Shown here piece after piece: positions 58,630-64,000 of a DNA stretch of 64,000 bases. The stretch is from Filosporella fistucella. Taxonomy: Eukaryota; Ascomycota; Leotiomycetes; Helotiales. Each line of letters opens with the position of its first letter. Position 1 is the first letter of the stretch. The stretch spans positions 3,844,001-3,908,000 of the forward strand of contig JAQJZZ010000010.1 of the NCBI GenBank assembly GCA_030077755.1, read 5' to 3'. The notes under the pieces are model-generated. The model was not told where the DNA came from and did not search any database. It saw only the letters and a list, made by a program, of their open reading frames with translations. The position numbers and the translations under genes were made by a program.

Positions 58630-60281
58630 TCAAGCTTGAACATCTCCACCAAATCCAACTGGTCTTCTTGTTCCACCACTCTCTGGTAAAATTGCCATGG
58701 CTTTATACACCTTACCCATCCCACTCCCACCTCTGTCAACCAGTCTCTTCCATGACGTTTCCACTCTCTTCCTCTTCCCTTCATCATTTGCTAAACCCTT
58801 CATCAACATCTCAGCTCTTTCCCGAATTCCCATGCTTAGCAAGAACGTCCCTTGCTCCACAGGTCCATGAACTTCAACACCCGGTGATGCACCAAGAGCT
58901 GCTTCCGCAAGAGCAACGAAATCTACATCAGCAGATAGATCGACAAGTCCTGGTGAGCTGAGAGGGGAGACACGTTTATGTTCTCTGATGCCTCGCAGTG
59001 AGTTGGTGGGTATCGTGTCTGAAGGACCGTAGTCGAGAATGATGGCTGCACCAGAAGGAGATGGCTTTGGTTCAGCGGATGTACCGCCAATTCTACGAGC
59101 GAATTCTTGAGCATAAGCATGAGATTCAGGTGATACCTCGATTAAAGAATCTGGTGTTGATTTCAATGCTCTATAGCGAGATGAGATCTCCGGGAGGTAG
59201 AGACTGTGCGGCGTAGAGGCTTGGGAGAGTGTGAGTTGGAATTCAGGAGGTGGGTTGGATGATTGTTGTGATTTTGGGGTGTGAAGTGTGGCGTGTGTCG
59301 AGTCAGGAGGAGTCGGGCTGACAACCATTTCTCTCCACTGAGGGCCTTTGGCTTGTCGAGATTTTGCAGCTTCAGGAGCAAGCTTGTGTTCTCCGGTTGG
59401 AGTTTTGATAGTCTCCTGGGCTGAATCCGAGGGAGCAATCGATTGAAAAGCGTGAATTGGAAGGGCATCAAAAAATTCATGGGCAACGATGAACGGAGTC
59501 TTCGCATGATCTGTAGAAAGTAAGACATTATAGCTTCCCTTGCGAATAGTGACATACCTGATGGTACGAAACGTATATTCTCGGTCCATATGACCGGAAT
59601 ATTAGCGTATTTGCTAATACTTTGATGTCCAATGGAGGTTTCTATCAGTGGAGCATCCTCACAGAGCAGTTTTCTCTGAGCTTCCCTTAAGGAAGGACTG
59701 GCTTCTACTAAATATACGGCTTCTATGCTTGATGCCATCGGTTTGAAATTCTTGATTGTCTATACACATAATCAGTACGAAGAAGTGTAGCATAACTCCG
59801 CCCAACCATACTCGTAGTATATCATCCATAAGTGTCCCCCTTCCAGGACCTATTTCCACCAGCTCTATGCCCTTACTCTTGCGACCTTGAGCCATCCATT
59901 CTGCCACAAACCAAATGCCTATGAGCTCTCCAAAAATCTGTGAGATTTCTGGCGACGTAATAAAGTCTCCCTTCAGCCCAAATTGGTCCTTGCCCTCGCT
60001 CGAGGACATATAATAACCACCCAGGTCGGATGTCAAGCACATCCGCATGAAAGCTGCCAATGGGATCGGCCCCGTAGCCTGTGAACTTGTCAGACAAATT
60101 TTAGAGGCATTCAATCTGAATTGCTCACTGTGATAGCTTCAGAGAGCTGTTTCGCAAGAGGCGTCGACCACTGCCTCGCCTCCGAGGACGACCATCTCGC
60201 TGCAGCGCAAGGTGCTCTATAGTTCCAGCTCCTGGCACTGCGCAAGGCATTGCGTGCTTGTGAATAGACGATTGACCTCAT
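58630..60281 (-). CDS. NDUFAF7/MidA-like mitochondrial arginine methyltransferase (complex I assembly)
   Basis: SAM-dependent methyltransferase family (DUF185) that methylates a complex I subunit in humans (family knowledge). Four exons: 60281-60129, 60078-59812, 59759-59558 and 59510-58630; introns 47-52 nt; 500 aa. The N-terminus is Arg/Ser/Ala-rich with few acids ([20 protein letters not shown]), a good mitochondrial presequence. The SAM motif is [33 protein letters not shown] is the family signature after motif I, and [20 protein letters not shown] lies further on. An insertion of Pro/Ser/Thr-rich sequence (about residues 250-310) interrupts the C-terminal half. Divergent from the kinase gene by 178 bp. 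Confidence 0.92.
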
Positions 60282-60459
60282 TGCGGTCTTCTTATTTGTT
60301 ATCGTTGCATTGTTCTTCCCGAAAATAAATTGTTGCAAGCATTCAAAATGCGATGACTGTGTTTCGCGATTCAAAAATTATTCGGATCTTCAGCTCCAAA
60401 AACAAGCTACCGGATTGACGACCGTCCACCAACCCAGCGCACTACCAGAAGATCTCACG
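60282..60459. promoter_or_regulatory. Compact bidirectional promoter NDUFAF7-like / CDK11-like
   Basis: Only 178 bp separate two divergent start codons. Contains AT-rich stretches near 60300-60340 and 60370-60390. Promoter role inferred. Confidence 0.55.
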
Positions 60460-61908
60460 ATGAGCTCAAAAATAAAGTCAAGATGGGCCGATGATGAAGA
60501 GGATGCTGCGTTAGAAGCACAGAGGAGAAGAGAAAAGGAGGAGAAGAAGAGGGCGAAAGCTGAGAAGCAGCGCAAAGCAGACGAAGCTGCTACAGCGCTC
60601 AAACAACGAGAAGCCGAAGCCGCAGATAGGGAGACACAATATACAGAGCTGTCATCACGGCCCTCGAAACGGCGGAAACTTTCAATAGAGCCTGAACCAG
60701 TAAAGGCAGATCTGCCTACCGCGAAGCTATTGCGTTTCCCTGCACCAGAATGGAAGAAATGTCGCAGTGTGGAGGATTATGAGAAGCTGAACGATATTGA
60801 GGAGGGAGCTTATGGATGGGTTTCTAGAGCAAAGGATACAGTTACAGGCAAAGTGGTTGCGCTGAAGAGACTCAAGATGGAGAATGCACAAGATGGGGTG
60901 CCAGTTACTGGATTACGAGAGATTCAAACGCTGATGGACTGCGACCATCCGAATATTGTCGGCCTGCAGGAAGTAGTAGTGGGCGAAGATACGAGCAAGA
61001 TTGAGAAGTAGGTTCTTGATCGGATTTTGGAGAAGTATGAATGTCTGCTAATAAAATACAGTATCTTCCTTGTCCTGGACTTCCTCGAGCACGATCTCAA
61101 AACCCTGCTCGAAGACATGAGTGAACCGTTCCTCAATTCCGAAATCAAAACTCTCCTCCTACAGCTCGTGTCAGGTGTATCATACCTCCACACAAACTGG
61201 ATACTTCACCGTGATCTCAAAACATCCAATCTCCTCTTAAATAACCGCGGCCAGCTCAAAATCGCAGATTTTGGAATGGCACGTTACTTTGGAGATCCTC
61301 CTCCCAAAATGACACAATTGGTAGTAACGCTCTGGTACAGAGCCCCAGAATTGCTGCTAGGTGCAGAAAGATACGGCACAGCGGTCGATATGTGGAGCAT
61401 CGGATGTATATTCGGCGAACTCCTCACCAAGGAGCCATTACTTCAAGGCAAAAACGAAGTAGATGAGCTTTCCAAAATCTTTGAGCTATGCGGTATTCCC
61501 ACTGAAGAGACCTGGCCAGGCTTCAAGCGTCTTCCTAATGCACGCTCTCTCCGTCTTCCCAAGAACCCAGTTTCCCAGGGCTCAGTACTCCGCGCCAAGT
61601 TCCCCTTCCTTACAGGTGCTGGAAGTGCGCTACTCATCGATCTTCTAGCTCTGAATCCAGCAAAGAGACCCAGTGCGGCTGATGTGCTGAATCATGGGTT
61701 TTTCAAGGAAGACCCCAAGCCGAAGAGTACCGAGATGTTTCCCACGTTTCCTAGTAAGGCTGGGCAAGAGAAGAGGAGAAAGAGAGGAACGCCGAATGCG
61801 CCCGTTAGAGGTAAGGTGCCAGAAATTCAGGCCGTGGATTTTAGTGGCATTTTTGCTGGGAGAGAGGATGAGGAGAAGGGAGGTGGATTCTCTTTGAAGC
61901 TGATTTAG
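60460..61908 (+). CDS. CDK11/PITSLRE-like cyclin-dependent kinase
   Basis: Two exons (60460-61007, 61062-61908; 54-nt intron) give 464 aa. The N-terminus is a highly charged Glu/Lys/Arg/Ala helix (residues about 15-60). The kinase domain starts near YEKLNDIEEGAYGWVSRA, with Lys in VVALKRLKM. The C-helix motif PVTGLREIQTL corresponds to PITSLRE of metazoan CDK11. Catalytic HRDLKTSNLLL, ADFGMARYFG, T-loop TLWYRAPELLLG and CDK-type DMWSIGCIFGELLT are all present. The C-terminal tail is basic (EKRRKRGT). CDK11 acts in transcription and pre-mRNA splicing (family knowledge). Start chosen because MSSKIKSRWADDEED resembles the fungal family N-terminus. Confidence 0.93.
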
Positions 61909-62317
61909 GGATGGATATGGCATAGCTGGCGTTATATGGCATCAGCTTTCATCAGCTACCTAGAGATGAGGGACACTCAAAGTTCTAGGCGGGAATGTCA
62001 TATTTGTTATCTTTTGTAGAAGACTGTATACACCAACATGAATTGTGGAAATTTGGGGATCCTGCGAAATCCAAAATCGAAATGCACATTGTTCAAATTT
62101 ATTTCGACACTCTCGCCACTCATTACTTATTCACGTTTACTTCGCTAACTATGCACTCAAAATCCATGATACATCCCGGAACACCTATCCCAAAATCCCC
62201 TGCTGTAAGGAGCGTAAACATAGATCAAAATATCATATCCAACCAAATACACCAATCTTTTCCCAGTCAATAACACTTTTCACATCCCATATAGTGTTTT
62301 CTCATAATATCAAACAT
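61909..62317. other. Convergent 3' intergenic region
   Basis: About 400 bp AT-rich region between convergent genes; no gene seen. Confidence 0.45.
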
Positions 62318-63231
62318 CTACCAAATTATGCCCAAACCATTGACAAACCACGTAAAGCTCAAAACGGTCAACACACCCATGCCAACCACCATACCTAATG
62401 CCCTCTTCTCGATATCTCCAAGAGCTCCACTGCACGTAGCACACTTGAATTCTCCAAGTGGAGTGTAAGGTTGAGGTGTGTACATGCCGAAGGTATAGCT
62501 ATCATAGACCGAAAGATAACCTGCCTGAGCAGTTGCAGAAATACTACTTGCAGCATCATAAATAATTAGAGTGTAAGTCTGTGTTAACAATGGGTTCTGC
62601 ACCGCCGTAGCTTGATACCCGTTGGTATCCCAGACCACAGCATTGGTATTATTGGCAATAGTTTGGTTCATGGCAATAGTGTATAATTGTTGGTTGGCGG
62701 TGCAAGTGGCCATAACGTTAACAGCCGTTGGAGTGGCTTGAAGAGAAGTGTAGTTCCATCCAAAAGTAACGAAATCTCCAATCTTGAAATATTGCTGCCC
62801 GGATGAGACGGCGGGGGTCATCATTGAGACACCGCCAGCTGGCAGACGAGCATCGTAGGAAGTTGTGCGTGACTTCGTCGTGGACGATTTCTTGGTGCTT
62901 CCACTGCCAGTCGCTGAGCCCGAACCAGTCGCTGAGCCCGAACCGGTTGCTTTTGCAGATCCAGAAGGAGCATTTGTGATTGTGCCTGAGCCGGTAGCTT
63001 TCGGTGATGCTGTCGAGTCGGTGGGCGTTGCAGATGCGGTGTCTTAGATACTTGTTAGTTTTGACGAAGCGGTGGATTGAATTGTTGGGACAACATACTA
63101 TTACTACTATCTTGTCGTACAATCAAAGCGTCTAATTCCGGAAGCCATCTCGGCCATGGCCATGCAGCAGCAAATGCAGTGAGATAAAGAAAAATCAGGC
63201 TCGTCAATTGGAAATTCGAAGAGGCCCTCAT
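62318..63231 (-). CDS. Secreted/membrane Ser-rich surface protein, DUF7137-like
   Basis: Two exons (63231-63099, 63042-62318; 56-nt intron) give 285 aa. A signal peptide (MRASSNFQLTSLIFLYLTAFAAA) precedes a Ser/Thr/Gly low-complexity stretch with imperfect ATGSGS hexapeptide repeats (about residues 65-90). A beta-rich domain follows: VSMMTPAVSSGQQYFKIGDF, then VTFGWNYTSL, with several NxT sites (NQT, NNT). The C-terminus has a membrane helix or GPI-type hydrophobic tail (GMVVGMGVLTVLSFTWFV). The architecture matches fungal proteins annotated DUF7137. Role unknown, probably cell surface. Confidence 0.8.
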
Positions 63232-64000
63232 GATGTATATTTTCGGTGTTGACACCCTTGAATCGGCCCAAATCCCGTCCAGTCCCAAAAATGATTTCGC
63301 GTACAAAGTATAGATATTGGTGAAGCGGCCGTTAACGAGAGATGCTCGAAATTCGTGTGTAAAAGGGTTTGAGTTCTTGTTGTGAAATCCCAAGGTCGAA
63401 GGAGTTCGTGATGTTGCCCCTGTCCTTCAATCAGCACCAATCGACCGAGCAACGCCACCACGGAATAGCAACCAACCTTCAGCTCTCTAAATCCTTAATC
63501 CTTTGCGGAGTCCTCTTTTAACAAAAAGCCGAACGAGTGAGGCTCTCTGCAGAAAAGAATATGGATAACGATTGAATCGATTAAAAGTCGTAGATGTGAG
63601 GTTGAAAGAAGGAGGAAATGAAGAAATGAGGAGATCATGACCGGACTTGCAGCGAAGGTTTTACTGGTACAGGGGTTGGGATTCCAGTTCTCGTGTTCGC
63701 CCAACACGGAATCGCGTGTGGCTCCCCACACCCAAGCAAAGTGCCTATTTTAAGCAGCTTTTCGCCTCTGCCGGCCACGAACCGACGATGCTGAGAGGCT
63801 GGAATCAGAATCCACTATCACGATGGGACTTTGACAAAAGAAACATTTTATATATTCTGCAATATTGCCGTTTTCATGCTTTCTGTAAGTTAGTATGTAT
63901 GTATGCCTTGCTTCCTGCAGGTACGAGTACAAATAGAGGCGAGGAAAATGCGAAATGGCCCAGATATAAAGAGGAAGAAAAAAGGGGGCATGACATCACG
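63232..64000. other. Upstream region at window end
   Basis: Promoter side of the DUF7137-like gene and unassigned sequence to the window edge; no supported gene. Confidence 0.45.

Overview
This is a stretch of nuclear chromosome from a filamentous ascomycete, most likely a leotiomycete (Helotiales, Sclerotiniaceae-like). The reasons are the many short introns (mostly 44-60 nt, with GT..CTAAC/CTGAC..AG signals), single-copy genes spread over both strands, secreted plant-cell-wall enzymes (AA9, GH43, GH5), and fungal-only families (DUF7137-like, UstYa-like, NB-ARC/TPR). The lineage is inferred from gene content and style. No marker gene was compared.

Layout. 0-9 kb: conserved housekeeping genes. 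LSG1 (60S export GTPase, minus) is divergent from LTV1 (40S biogenesis, plus), followed by the large mRNA-export scaffold SAC3. 10.5-11 kb: a small secreted CVNH-like protein. 12-19 kb: a decaying accessory island holding a broken NB-ARC/TPR immune-type receptor (minus), a 28-copy GTAG microsatellite and a broken cytochrome P450 (plus). 19.2-20.8 kb: CBF5 (pseudouridine synthase of H/ACA snoRNPs), intact. 20.9-21.9 kb: a UstYa/DUF3328-like gene that appears frameshifted. 23.5-24.5 kb: a secreted GH43. 27.5-31.5 kb: two tail-to-tail paralogues encoding Cys-rich single-pass membrane proteins. 33.6-34.5 kb: a secreted AA9 monooxygenase. 36.2-38.0 kb: NTA1-type N-terminal amidase with a 13-nt microexon at the catalytic Cys. 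41.0-44.0 kb: LYS9 divergent from a derlin (DFM1-like). 44.7-46.5 kb: secreted GH5 exo-1,3-glucanase. 50.5-51.4 kb: an atypical SDR. 52.1-53.8 kb: a multi-pass membrane protein with a long leader. 54.5-55.5 kb: two abutting families of tandem repeats that look like duplicated exon-intron cassettes on the minus strand. 57.6-58.2 kb: an AT-rich relic-like stretch. 58.6-61.9 kb: NDUFAF7/MidA-like methyltransferase divergent from a CDK11-like kinase. 62.3-63.2 kb: a DUF7137-like surface protein.

How the genes fit together. The core genes serve ribosome assembly (LSG1, LTV1, CBF5), mRNA export and processing (SAC3, CDK11), complex I assembly (NDUFAF7), ER protein quality control (derlin), the N-end rule (NTA1) and lysine synthesis (LYS9). 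The accessory genes between them are secreted carbohydrate enzymes, surface proteins and decaying defence or secondary-metabolism-type genes. There is no secondary-metabolite cluster, CRISPR array, rRNA or recognisable tRNA gene. The most unusual structure is the tandem cassette array at 54.5-55.5 kb. The clearest evolutionary story is the cluster of pseudogenes between intact neighbours.
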